Below are positions 16,721 through 25,384 of a stretch of DNA of 52,033 bases, one piece after another. The stretch spans positions 1 to 52,033 of the forward strand of contig NZ_JAMYDU010000030.1 of the NCBI RefSeq assembly GCF_024138395.1, in the 5' to 3' direction. This DNA comes from Pseudomonas mandelii. GTDB taxonomy: Bacteria > Pseudomonadota > Gammaproteobacteria > Pseudomonadales > Pseudomonadaceae. Positions within the stretch are counted from its first letter, which is position 1. Each line of letters starts with the position of its first letter. Under the pieces are notes generated by a model. The model saw only the letters and a program-made list of their open reading frames with translations. It did not search any database and was not told where the DNA came from. Made by a program: the position numbers and the translations under genes.

Positions 16721-17845
16721 TTACTGAGGCGAAACTTCAGTTTTAGGTTTGCCGAAGTGCCACTGGTAAACCACGAATTTGAAGTCCTTCAGGTCGCCCT
16801 TTTCGTCGAAAGACAGGTCGCCGGTCGGGGTTTTGAACGTGCCAGCGTGGATAGCTTCAGCCACTTTGGTGGTGTCTTCGCTCTTGGCGGCCTTGATGCC
16901 ATCGGCGATGACTTGCACAGCCGAGTAGGCCGGGAACACGAACGGACCGCTTGGGTCTTCTTTCTTGGCTTTGAACGCGTCAGCCAGGGCGATGTTGGCC
17001 GGATCCTGGTCGAAGGATTTCGGCAGGGTCACCAGCAGGCCTTCGGAAGATTCCTTGGCGATCTGCGAAATGGAGTCGTTACCCACGCCTTCCGGACCCA
17101 TGAACCTGGCTTTCAGGCCTTTTTCCTGGGATTGACGCAAGATCAGACCCAGTTCCGGGTGGTAGCCGCCGTAGTAAACGAAGTCGACGTTGGCTTGCTT
17201 GAGCTTGGCGATCATCGAGGAGAAGTCTTTGTCGCCGGCGTTGATGCCTTCGAACACGGCAACCTTGACGCCTTTGCCTTCGAGGGTTTTCTTCACGGCG
17301 CTGGCGATGCCTTCACCGTATTGCTGTTTGTCGTGCAGCACGGCAACGATTTTCGGTTTGACGTGATCGGCAATGTAGTTACCGGCGGCAGGGCCTTGGG
17401 CGCTGTCCAGACCGATGGTGCGGAACACCATTTTGTAACCACGGGAGGTGATGTCCGGGCTGGTGGCAGCCGGGGTGATCATGATCACGCCTTCGTCTTC
17501 GTAGATGTCGGACGCCGGTTGAGTGGAACTGGAGCACAGGTGACCAACCACGAACTTGACGCCGTCGTTGACGACTTTGTTCGCGACAGCAACCGCTTGT
17601 TTTGGATCGCAGGCATCGTCGTATTCAACGGCGACGAGCTTATTGCCATCGACACCGCCCTTGGCGTTGATTTGTTCGATGGCCATTTTGGCGCCACTGA
17701 ACTGCATGTCGCCGTATTGGGCTACAGGGCCGGTTTTAGGGCCGGCGATACCGATCTTGATGTCAGCGGCGAACGAATGGCTGGCAACCCCGGCCAGAAC
17801 CATAGCGGCAAACAGTTTTGAAATCTGCTTAGTAGCCTTAGTCAT
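16721..17845 (-). CDS. braC: Periplasmic branched-chain amino acid-binding protein BraC/LivK
   Basis: A 374-aa secreted binding protein. A signal peptide of 26 residues ends SHSFA before ADIKIGIAGPKTGPVAQYGD, the typical start of mature LivJ/LivK/BraC. Two periplasmic-binding lobes follow; CDPKQAVAVANKVVN and CSSSTQPASDIYEDEGV provide the conserved disulfide cysteines. RBS GGAG lies seven bases before the ATG. It is the first gene of the operon, and its expression is probably separated from the membrane genes by the hairpin at 16670-16695. Confidence 0.95.
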   Translation of the reverse strand: MTKATKQISKLFAAMVLAGVASHSFAADIKIGIAGPKTGPVAQYGDMQFSGAKMAIEQINAKGGVDGNKLVAVEYDDACDPKQAVAVANKVVNDGVKFVVGHLCSSSTQPASDIYEDEGVIMITPAATSPDITSRGYKMVFRTIGLDSAQGPAAGNYIADHVKPKIVAVLHDKQQYGEGIASAVKKTLEGKGVKVAVFEGINAGDKDFSSMIAKLKQANVDFVYYGGYHPELGLILRQSQEKGLKARFMGPEGVGNDSISQIAKESSEGLLVTLPKSFDQDPANIALADAFKAKKEDPSGPFVFPAYSAVQVIADGIKAAKSEDTTKVAEAIHAGTFKTPTGDLSFDEKGDLKDFKFVVYQWHFGKPKTEVSPQ

Positions 17846-17908
17846 AGTGCTCCACTCTTACTGTTGTAGTTTTTATAGTCCTGGCGCCGTAGCAGCAGAA
17901 CCGGGTCA

Positions 17909-17960
17909 GATATCGTTGATATCCTCCGGAAAATGCCCCCGGCAACTGTACCGGTACAGT
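17909..17960. promoter_or_regulatory. Palindromes upstream of braC
   Basis: ACTGTACCGGTACAGT (17945-17960) is a perfect 16-base palindrome about 100 bases upstream of braC. GATATC-GTT-GATATC (17909-17923) forms a second small symmetric element closer to the gene. The first looks like a dimeric repressor or activator site (GntR-like symmetry is possible), though no regulator is encoded beside it. The rest of the 350-base gap 17846-18195 shows no other gene. Confidence 0.45.
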
Positions 17961-18195
17961 GTAGAGCGCCGATTGTTAGCCTGGGAAGGCGGCGCCGGGG
18001 GGCAAAACCTGAGGGTGTCGCTTTATTGAAAGAAAAAGACAGAATCACGGCGGGATGTTAGCTGGCTAATACTTGGTTCAGCAGCATTCCTTGGCTTTCC
18101 TGGCGTTTTTCAATCGGTAACGCAATTGCATCCGGGTTTTTCTGGCGCACTACCGACGTTATCATTCACGTCGATTTTCTTTGCGGATAGAACCC

Positions 18196-18501
18196 ATGAC
18201 TCAAGAACCTAGCACCCTCTATGCCAAGCTGCTTGGTGAGACCGCATCTATTACCTGGAAAGAGTTGGAGCCGTTCTTTGCCAAGGGTGCCCTATTGTGG
18301 GTCGATCCAGGTCTGGATTTGATCGCTGCGGCAGAAGCGGTGGCAACCGATGAAGGCGAGAAAGTCGCCGCATGGCTGGCCGCCGACAAGGTGGCCAAGC
18401 TCTCTGAAACGCGGGCGCTGGATCTTTTCGAGCGCGATCCAGAGCTTTGGGCGGTAGTGGTTTCGCCGTGGATTCTGATCCAGGAAAGGGCGACGAGCTG
18501 A
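18196..18501 (+). CDS. DUF2288 family protein
   Basis: A 101-aa cytosolic acidic protein matching the DUF2288 pattern (LYAKLLGETASITWKELEPF, then a GALLWVDPGLDL segment and AVVVSPWILIQE at the end). It is conserved in gamma-proteobacteria and cyanobacteria; function unknown. ATG at 18196 was preferred over an upstream in-frame start because it matches the conserved N-terminus. Confidence 0.8.
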   Translation: MTQEPSTLYAKLLGETASITWKELEPFFAKGALLWVDPGLDLIAAAEAVATDEGEKVAAWLAADKVAKLSETRALDLFERDPELWAVVVSPWILIQERATS

Positions 18502-18638
18502 GTGCTTGCACTTTATTGGTGCGCTGCTTTGCCAGCTAAAAGTGTGTAGCCGAGTAGCGTGATGGCATGTTGCCGTAGAGAAAGGCCACAGAAGGGTCTT
18601 GGCGAGGGTGCCGTAAACGTAACGGGAACAGTTTATTG

Positions 18639-18660
18639 AGCAGCCGGTGGGCTGCTTAAT
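18639..18660 (+). terminator. Possible terminator after the DUF2288 gene
   Basis: Stem AGCAGCC / GGCTGCT around GGTG, followed by TAATTGTTT. The T-rich tail is weak. Confidence 0.45.
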
Positions 18661-18673
18661 TGTTTCTGGATGT

Positions 18674-18780
18674 GATCATTCCCACGCTCTGCGTGGGAAT
18701 GCAGCCAAGGACGCTCCGCGTCCCAAGTGCGGACGCGGAGCGTCCGTTGAGGCATTCCCACGCGGAGCGTGGGAACGATC
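18674..18780. repeat. 107-base multi-hairpin repeat, copy 1
   Basis: Contains nested inverted segments: TTCCCACGCTCTGCGTGGGAA at the left, GGACGCTCCGCGTCC and its complement in the middle, and ATTCCCACGCGGAGCGTGGGAA at the right. A copy of the same length with few differences is at 34787-34893. It lies between convergent genes. Confidence 0.88.
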
Positions 18781-18783
18781 GAG

Positions 18784-20979
18784 TTAAGCCGTCTTACCCG
18801 TATGGTTATTCAAAGAAATAACCTTGGTCTTGCCAATCCGGTGACGGTAAATCTCGCGCAGATACTTGATCGACTTCTTCACGCAATCCCGAGACAAACG
18901 AATGTCGTTGATCGAGACAAACTTGTCCTTGTCGTTGATCAGTTCGCGGTACTTCTTCTCGTACATCGGTTTGATCGCGTACCAGTTGGTATCGAGGATC
19001 TTCGCCGGGTTTTCGAATTCGTTGAGCAGTTCGTCGATACGGTCTTCGTCGAAGTCTTCATTAATGATGAAGTCCAGGATCGAGTTGTCCAGCGTCTCGT
19101 CGAAGCGGTACGGGTTTTTCGCAAAGCAGCGTTTGATAAAGGCCACGATCAGCGTCAGGAAGTCGTCCGACAGGCACGGGCTCTTGGCGATCAGGGTGGT
19201 CAGCGACAAGTTGGCCGAGGCGCCGATCACCAGCGCATAACGCTTGAGCGTGGTGTTGGGGAACAGGCTGTTGAGGTGGGTCTTCAACCGGTTCAGGTCC
19301 ATGTAGGACAGCTTGTAGTCTTTGGGCAGCGAAACAATCGACACCACCGACGAGCAATTCTTGAAGAAGTGCAGGTCGTGCAACGCGGCCGCGTCATAGC
19401 CCGAATTCTTGTACTGCTCCAGCGAGGCGCGATAGCGCTTGGACTCGATCGGCAACAGGCTGATGCCTTCGATCGCCTGGGTGACCTTGTTGAAGTGCGG
19501 CAGGTCAATTGAGCGGAAGAACAGGTCATCGATGTTCAAGCGCTGCGGCTCTTTCTCGAACACTTTGAACTTGTCGCTGCTCGGTGGCGGGGTTTCCGGC
19601 ACCACGGACTCGGCGTAGGCAATCGCGACCGGGCCGGCCAGGCTCATGAACAGGTCGTTGGCGTCCAGGCGAATGGTTTCGCCAATGTCGATGCCGGCGC
19701 GACGGAAATAGTTCTGGTCGTAGTCGGTGGTCACCGCCTGCGCCGTCAGAATGTTGAAGATCTGCTGTGAAATGTACTGGTTGGCATGCTTTTCCATGGC
19801 ATTGACATCAATGTTCTGGATGTTGCCGTCATCACTTTCTTCGGCATAACGCATGATGTCGTTGGAGATCAGCATCATCGCGTTCCATGGGCGGATACGG
19901 CCCATGACGCTGGCTTCGCTGCTGTCTTCGTTGGCGAAGTTGTAGGAGAAGTCCCACTCTTCCGACAGGTATTTACACAGCAGGCGACCGGCGTTGATGT
20001 GCAGCGCCTCGGACATTTCGCTGCGGTGATCGGAAATGTTCGGCAGTACGCAGATGCCGCTGGTGAAGATCGGCTCGAAGACGAAGGAATGACCGCTCTT
20101 GCTGTCGTGCTCGTCCATCGGCTTGGTGTCGAACGTCTTGTTCATGTACGAGTGCTGCTGAGCCAGGCCGAACTCCGAGGCCATGCCCGAACCGGTACCG
20201 CCGCCGGCACTGAAGATCGAGAAATACAGGCGCGATTGGTTGGCCTTGATCCCGCAGCTGTCGATCAAGTACGAGTGAATCATCTTCCAGTCAGGGCTGG
20301 AAAACCGCTGGGTGTCCTTGTTCAGGATGATCTTGGCCAGGTACTGGCCGAGGATCGGCGCGTTACCGGCGCCACCAGCGTGGACTTCCGACAAGTCCAT
20401 GATTTTCATTTTGCTGTAGTCGCGCAAAAAGCCGCTTTTTTCGCCCTTGCGCGAGAAACGGATGCGACCGGCGATGTCTTTGTCCAGGTCGCCGAGCATC
20501 ACCAGCGGCTCGACCAGAAACACCGGTTTGCTGGCCTTGTTTGGCCCCAGGCGCAGGTTGTTGCGGATCCACTGCGCCGGGCTGTAGCCCTTTTCGGCAT
20601 AGCGTTTGTCCGGCGACAGACGGTCTTCGTTGTTGAATTCGTTGAGGTAGAACTTGCGGGCGTTGTACACCAGCTCCGCCACGTCCAGCGCGATGTTCGA
20701 ACCACAACGGCCCAGACCGATCAGGCACACCGACGGGAATTCCTGATCGCTGTGCTGTTCGTTGTCGCCTTCCAGATGGGGCGGGCGCGGGAACACCATA
20801 TCGCGCAGGCCGTCGAGGTTGTCGAGGATGCGGTCGGTATTGGTTTCGGTGAAGTACAGGTATTGCTGAGTCGCCAGCGGACGCGATGGGGTCAATGGCT
20901 TCGACGATGAGGGGCTGTTCGCCGCGGGGCTCAGGGTCAGATCGGATACCGCGGTGGCCGGATTATTTTTAGAAGTCAT
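18784..20979 (-). CDS. Tubulin/FtsZ-like GTPase of unknown role
   Basis: A 731-aa protein (746 if begun at 21024). Numbering from the longer form: residues 17-60 are Ser/Pro/Ala-rich; VCLIGLGRCGSNIALD (99-114) fits the tubulin T1 phosphate loop; FSAGGGTGSGMASE (271-284) is the tubulin/FtsZ signature loop T4; MMLISNDIMRY (383-393) matches the T6 Asn-Asp region; IRLDANDLFMSL (451-462) fits the T7 catalytic loop, with Asp at 453 and 456. A C-terminal region of about 280 residues is rich in charged helices. It is far larger than FtsZ (about 390 aa) and has no FtsZ C-terminal tail; it falls nearest the Tubulin_2-type bacterial families of unclear function. It stands alone between a REP-like repeat and a c-di-GMP gene. 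The start is uncertain because neither ATG has a good RBS. Confidence 0.8.
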   Translation of the reverse strand: MTSKNNPATAVSDLTLSPAANSPSSSKPLTPSRPLATQQYLYFTETNTDRILDNLDGLRDMVFPRPPHLEGDNEQHSDQEFPSVCLIGLGRCGSNIALDVAELVYNARKFYLNEFNNEDRLSPDKRYAEKGYSPAQWIRNNLRLGPNKASKPVFLVEPLVMLGDLDKDIAGRIRFSRKGEKSGFLRDYSKMKIMDLSEVHAGGAGNAPILGQYLAKIILNKDTQRFSSPDWKMIHSYLIDSCGIKANQSRLYFSIFSAGGGTGSGMASEFGLAQQHSYMNKTFDTKPMDEHDSKSGHSFVFEPIFTSGICVLPNISDHRSEMSEALHINAGRLLCKYLSEEWDFSYNFANEDSSEASVMGRIRPWNAMMLISNDIMRYAEESDDGNIQNIDVNAMEKHANQYISQQIFNILTAQAVTTDYDQNYFRRAGIDIGETIRLDANDLFMSLAGPVAIAYAESVVPETPPPSSDKFKVFEKEPQRLNIDDLFFRSIDLPHFNKVTQAIEGISLLPIESKRYRASLEQYKNSGYDAAALHDLHFFKNCSSVVSIVSLPKDYKLSYMDLNRLKTHLNSLFPNTTLKRYALVIGASANLSLTTLIAKSPCLSDDFLTLIVAFIKRCFAKNPYRFDETLDNSILDFIINEDFDEDRIDELLNEFENPAKILDTNWYAIKPMYEKKYRELINDKDKFVSINDIRLSRDCVKKSIKYLREIYRHRIGKTKVISLNNHTGKTA

Positions 20980-21176
20980 TGTGCGCCATATACCTGGACT
21001 GGTCGGCTCGGCGACGAGTGTCATCGAGTCATCACGGAATGAGATCTCGCGTCTTTTTGCAGCGCGAATGTGGCCCGAGCGTCAGGGTCTTGGCCTGTGG
21101 ATCGCTCGGGGGAATCCTTTCCTTATTCATGATGAATCGGCCAATATTCGATGATCTTTAATCGAAAGGAGGCTAA

Positions 21177-21221
21177 ATGATGGCAACGTTGTCAGCGCTG
21201 GGGTTCACCGGAATCGGCTAG
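21177..21221 (+). other. Possible 14-residue mini-ORF with strong RBS
   Basis: In the 297-base gap between the tubulin-like gene and the c-di-GMP gene, AAAGGAGGCTAA precedes ATGATGGC, encoding MMATLSALGFTGIG then TAG. The RBS is nearly ideal but the peptide is tiny and lies opposite the other genes; it may be chance or part of an RNA. Otherwise no gene is seen in this gap. Confidence 0.2.
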
Positions 21222-21275
21222 CCGACACTGCTGTTGTGCTGACCGCCATGAAATTTTCCCACTCGGCCACACTGA

Positions 21276-23558
21276 TCAGCGGATTGGCCGCACAACTGAT
21301 GCGCCTCCATGGGGGCTTGGGGTTCCTGGAAAAGGATCCGTCGACGCTAGTGCCGTTGTACCGCGAGCCAGGCTCAAAGGATTGACGGTGTGCATGTGCT
21401 TGCGCTGATTGATTTCCGCCAGCACCGGGCGCAACTCGGCCAGCGGCACCGGACGGCTGAGCAGGTAACCCTGAACGAAATCGCAGCCATGGCGTGCGAG
21501 AAAGTCGTATTGCTCGAAGGTTTCGACGCCTTCGGTGACTACCTGCAAATGCAGGGTATGGGCCATGACGATAATGGCCTGGACGATTTCCATGTCCTGA
21601 GTCGCCTTGGGAATGTCCTGAATGAACGAGCGGTCGATCTTCAGTGTGTTCAATGGCAGGCGCCTGAGATAGGCCAGGGATGAATAACCGGTGCCGAAGT
21701 CATCGATCGACAACGAGACCCCAAGGGCGCGAATCTGCCGCAGCAACACCAGGGTATTGGTGATATTGCCCATCAGCGCATTCTCGGTCACTTCCAGCTC
21801 TAGCCGGTGTGGTGCCACCCCGAAGGCGTGCAAGGCGTGTTCGATTTCATTGGCCAGTTCTTCTCGCGCCAGGTTCAGGGGCGAGCAATTCACCGCGATT
21901 TTGAGTTCTGCGCAATCGTGGTGGGACAGCTCGCTCAAGTCCTCGCAGGCCTTGCGCAACACCCAATGGTCCAGCTCGGCAATCAGGCCGTTGGCTTCGG
22001 CAATGGCGATGAAACGATCCGGCGTGAGCAATCCGTGAACCGGGTGTTGCCAGCGAATCAGCGCTTCAAGTTTGGTGACCTGGCCGGTTCTCAGGTCATA
22101 AATCGGTTGGTAATACAGCATCAACCCGGTGTTTTCGCGCAGGGCGTGACGCAGTTCTTCTTCGAGCTGCAACTCCAGGGTGGCGCGGGTTTTCAGGTTT
22201 GAACTGAAAAAATGCAAGGCGTTACGACCGCAATCCTTGGATTGGTACAGCGCCAGGTCGGCATTTTTCAGCAGTTCTTCACTGGTCTTGCCGTCTTCCG
22301 GAAACAGGCTGATGCCAATGCTGGTGGTCATGACCATGCGCCGTCCGGACAACTCGATGGGTTCCTTCATTTTCAGCATGATGCGCTGGGCCATTTGCCG
22401 AGCTTCTTCACGGTCGTACAGGGTGATGAGGATGCAGAATTCGTCGCCTCCGAAGCGCGCCACCACGTCTTCATGGCTGCGCACCGCGGCCTTGATGTGG
22501 CTGGCCAGCACTTTAAGCAATTCGTCGCCGGCGTCGTGGCCGAGGCTGTCATTGATCCGCTTGAAATGGTCGATGTCGAGGAACATCACCGCCAGCATGC
22601 CGCCTTCGTTGGTTTTCTCGATGAGTTTTTCGGCGAAGATCTGGTTGAAGCCTCGTCGGTTGATCAGGTTGGTCAAGGGGTCGTAATGCGCCACCTGTTG
22701 CAGCGACATGCGTGCCTGATCCAGTTGACTGAGCAGGGCGTTGACCCGCTGCAGGTCATGTTCTTTGTGTTGCAGCTTCTTGTCCGCCCATGCCGCGCTG
22801 ATGCCGCTGCCGATGATCAGCAGCGTCATGACCGCGACCGTCAGCCCCAGTTGCAGGTGATTGTTGTCACTGGGCAAGGGCTCAAGGCTGCCAGCGGGCA
22901 GCACCAGGCTGAACGCCGCCATGCCGGTGAAATGCATGCTCACGATGCCGGCTCCGAGCACCAGGCTGGCGGTGTATTTGAGCAATTGATGAAACAGGCC
23001 GGCGCCATCGCGCAGGTGGCTGGAAATCAACAGGGCGGCCAGGCTGGCACCGATGGCGATCACAATGGAAAGCACAAAAAGCACGGGGTGGTAATAGGCC
23101 ATCGCATTCGATCGCAAGGCGGCCATCCCCATGTAATGCATGGTTGCGATGCCCAGGCCGATCCACACTGCGGCTCGCAGGTATTGCCAGAAATTCAACT
23201 GAGGATGGCTGAGGGTGTGCATGGCCAGCCATGAGGCGATCAGGGCGAACAACAGCGAGAGCAGGGTAGTGGGCAAGTGGTACTGGATTTCGATCGGCGC
23301 CTGGAACGCCAGCATGCTGATGAAATGCATGGCCCAGATACCGCCCGCCAGACACCCGGCACCGACCCAGCGCCAGAGTCGTTGGGAGGCGGATTTTTCC
23401 ACATGGCCGACCCGTTCGGTCATGTCCAGCGTGGCGAAGCCGGCCGCGCATGCCACCAGATAGGCCAGCAACACCAGAAAAGGGTTATGCGTGCAATCGA
23501 GTATGACCTGCCCGCCCTCTGGTAGCCCGGTCATGAAATGCAAACCAAGCCACTCCAT
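21276..23558 (-). CDS. Membrane MHYT-GGDEF-EAL c-di-GMP protein (MucR/NbdA-like)
   Basis: About 760 aa. The N-terminal MHYT sensor has seven hydrophobic segments and three repeats, MHFISM, MHYMGM and MHFTGM (about residues 77, 140 and 208), which may bind copper and sense oxygen or NO. GGDEF is intact at about 370-374 (ARFGGDEFCIL), the inhibitory RxxD site upstream is shifted to RSHED, and EAL is intact at about 498 (KLEALIRWQHP, and DDFGTGYSSLAYL later). It could make and break c-di-GMP. The architecture is that of P. aeruginosa MucR (alginate) and NbdA (dispersal); which is the ortholog cannot be told here. The start was chosen at 23558 (GGA seven bases upstream); 23570, 23591 and 23651 are alternatives. 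A tail of about 40 residues follows the EAL domain. Confidence 0.88.
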   Translation of the reverse strand: MEWLGLHFMTGLPEGGQVILDCTHNPFLVLLAYLVACAAGFATLDMTERVGHVEKSASQRLWRWVGAGCLAGGIWAMHFISMLAFQAPIEIQYHLPTTLLSLLFALIASWLAMHTLSHPQLNFWQYLRAAVWIGLGIATMHYMGMAALRSNAMAYYHPVLFVLSIVIAIGASLAALLISSHLRDGAGLFHQLLKYTASLVLGAGIVSMHFTGMAAFSLVLPAGSLEPLPSDNNHLQLGLTVAVMTLLIIGSGISAAWADKKLQHKEHDLQRVNALLSQLDQARMSLQQVAHYDPLTNLINRRGFNQIFAEKLIEKTNEGGMLAVMFLDIDHFKRINDSLGHDAGDELLKVLASHIKAAVRSHEDVVARFGGDEFCILITLYDREEARQMAQRIMLKMKEPIELSGRRMVMTTSIGISLFPEDGKTSEELLKNADLALYQSKDCGRNALHFFSSNLKTRATLELQLEEELRHALRENTGLMLYYQPIYDLRTGQVTKLEALIRWQHPVHGLLTPDRFIAIAEANGLIAELDHWVLRKACEDLSELSHHDCAELKIAVNCSPLNLAREELANEIEHALHAFGVAPHRLELEVTENALMGNITNTLVLLRQIRALGVSLSIDDFGTGYSSLAYLRRLPLNTLKIDRSFIQDIPKATQDMEIVQAIIVMAHTLHLQVVTEGVETFEQYDFLARHGCDFVQGYLLSRPVPLAELRPVLAEINQRKHMHTVNPLSLARGTTALASTDPFPGTPSPHGGASVVRPIR

Positions 23559-23848
23559 AGCATGTCCCATCTCTGAATCATCCTGCGCCATGTTCGCTGG
23601 CGAATGCTTGCAGTATAGAGGCCTTGCATGGAGCGCAAGGGGTGGTGGCATATTAATGCCAATGTTTTTGGAATGGCTTTTAGAACGATTGGAAATAAGT
23701 TACCTGACCCGCATGGGTGGCGATGGCCATGGATGGGTATCAGCTTTACGAATAATTACAGACAGCGCTGGCGGGCCTGACTAGATTGACGGTTCCGGGC
23801 TCGAATGCGTTGGCAGTGAAGCCCCAATAACAATAAAGAGACGGACCC

Positions 23849-25201
23849 ATGCAGAACTCGACCCAAGCGGCGAATGCCTGGCGCATTCTGTTCCTGCTGT
23901 TCCTGGCCAACCTGTTCAATTTCTTCGACCGCACCATCCCGGCGATCATCATCGAGCCGATCCGCATGGAATGGCACCTCAGTGATTTTCAACTGGGGAT
24001 CATCGGGACTGCATTCACCATCGTTTACGCCATTGCCGGCCTGCCTCTGGGGCGATTGGCCGATACCGGTTCGCGCAGCAAATTGATGGGCTGGGGCTTG
24101 GCGACATGGAGCGGGCTGACCGCGGTCAACGGGCTGGTGGGCAGTTTCTGGAGCTTCCTGATCGTGCGCATGGGCATCGGCATCGGTGAAGCCAGTTATG
24201 CACCGGCCGCCAACTCGCTGATCGGCGATTTGTTCCCGGCTCATCGTCGGGCGCGGGCCATGGGCATTTTCATGCTCGGTTTGCCGTTGGGCCTGTTGCT
24301 GGCGTTCTTCACCATCGGCTGGATGGTCAAAACGTTCGACAGCTGGCGCGCGCCGTTCTTCATCGCGGCGGTGCCGGGGCTGATCCTCGCAGTGTTCATG
24401 TTCTTCATCAAAGAGCCGAAACGCGGCGCGGCGGAAAGCGTGCAAGTGTCTCAGGAGCGCGTGGACCGGCCGATCCGTCGAGTGCTGGCGGTGCCGACTT
24501 TCCTGTGGCTAGTAATGGCGGGGCTGTGCTTCAACTTCGCCACCTATGCCTGCAACTCGTTTATGGTGCCGATGCTGCAGCGTTATTTCCTGATGCCATT
24601 GCAGGATGCAGCGGTGGCGACCGGGGTTATTGTCGGGGTGACCGGGCTGTTCGGCCTGACGCTCGGCGGCTGGGTCGCCGACAAGATTCACCAGCGCGTG
24701 GCCAATGGGCGGCTGCTGTTTGCAGCGTTCAGCCTGATCATTTCGACCGTGTGCACCGCCTGGGCGCTGCACGCTGGACGGATCGAGATCGGGGTATTTG
24801 TTGCGGTGTTCAGCTTGGGTTGGTTGTTCGCCTACAACTTCTATACCTGTGTGTACACGGCGATCCAGGACGTGGTCGAACCGCGCCTGCGGGCCACGGC
24901 GATGGCGTTGTTCTTTGCCGGGTTGTATTTACTCGGCGGTGGCTTGGGGCCGGTGGTAGTGGGCGGTTTGTCGGATCACTTCGCGCACACGGCGATGCTT
25001 TCGGCCGGCGCTGAGCAGATGACAGAAGCGTTCAAGGCTGTCGGTTTGCATGACGCGATGTACCTGATTCCGGTGGCGTTGTTCTTTACCATGGTGTTTC
25101 TGTTTTTGGCATCGCGGTGTTTTGTGAGGGATGCCAAGCGGATGAAGGAAGGGTTGGTGGCGGTGGCTGAGCCTGGTGTTGCAGCAGCGCCCGCGGTTTA
25201 A
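23849..25201 (+). CDS. MFS transporter, spinster-like
   Basis: A 450-aa transporter with 12 predicted membrane segments. N-terminal FLANLFNFFDRTIPAIIIEP and GLPLGRLADTGSRSKLMGWG are typical of the spinster branch of the major facilitator superfamily, with the loop motif G-x-L-A-D-x-x-x-R. Substrates for bacterial spinster-type proteins are mostly unknown (lipids, organic acids or sphingosine-like molecules in eukaryotes). The ATG follows AAAGAGACGG. It ends just before a REP pair and a shared terminator. Confidence 0.85.
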   Translation: MQNSTQAANAWRILFLLFLANLFNFFDRTIPAIIIEPIRMEWHLSDFQLGIIGTAFTIVYAIAGLPLGRLADTGSRSKLMGWGLATWSGLTAVNGLVGSFWSFLIVRMGIGIGEASYAPAANSLIGDLFPAHRRARAMGIFMLGLPLGLLLAFFTIGWMVKTFDSWRAPFFIAAVPGLILAVFMFFIKEPKRGAAESVQVSQERVDRPIRRVLAVPTFLWLVMAGLCFNFATYACNSFMVPMLQRYFLMPLQDAAVATGVIVGVTGLFGLTLGGWVADKIHQRVANGRLLFAAFSLIISTVCTAWALHAGRIEIGVFVAVFSLGWLFAYNFYTCVYTAIQDVVEPRLRATAMALFFAGLYLLGGGLGPVVVGGLSDHFAHTAMLSAGAEQMTEAFKAVGLHDAMYLIPVALFFTMVFLFLASRCFVRDAKRMKEGLVAVAEPGVAAAPAV

Positions 25202-25300
25202 GATCAAAAGATCGCAGCCTTCGGCAGCTCCTACATGGTCCACGCCGACCTCGTTGGATACATGCAACCCCTGTAGGAGCTGCCGAAGGCTGCGATCTTG
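25201..25300. repeat. REP pair in reversed orientation
   Basis: The arm order is GATCAAAAGATCGCAG...CTCCTAC then GTAGGAGCTGCCGAAGGCT...GATCTT, i.e. tail-to-tail compared with the pair at 12668-12768. It immediately follows the MFS stop. Confidence 0.88.
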
Positions 25301-25336
25301 GCGTCTGTTGTGTCACCATAGATCTTCAGAAAACAA

Positions 25337-25367
25337 AAGGCCCGCATCGCTGCGGGCCTTCTTTTTT
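25337..25367. terminator. Bidirectional terminator between MFS gene and rapA
   Basis: Stem AAGGCCCGCA / TGCGGGCCTT with a TCGC loop, followed by CTTTTTT on the plus strand and TTTGTTTTC on the minus strand. It is placed between two convergent genes, 18 bases from the rapA stop. Confidence 0.88.
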
Positions 25368-25384
25368 CGGTGGAGCAGGGGAGA

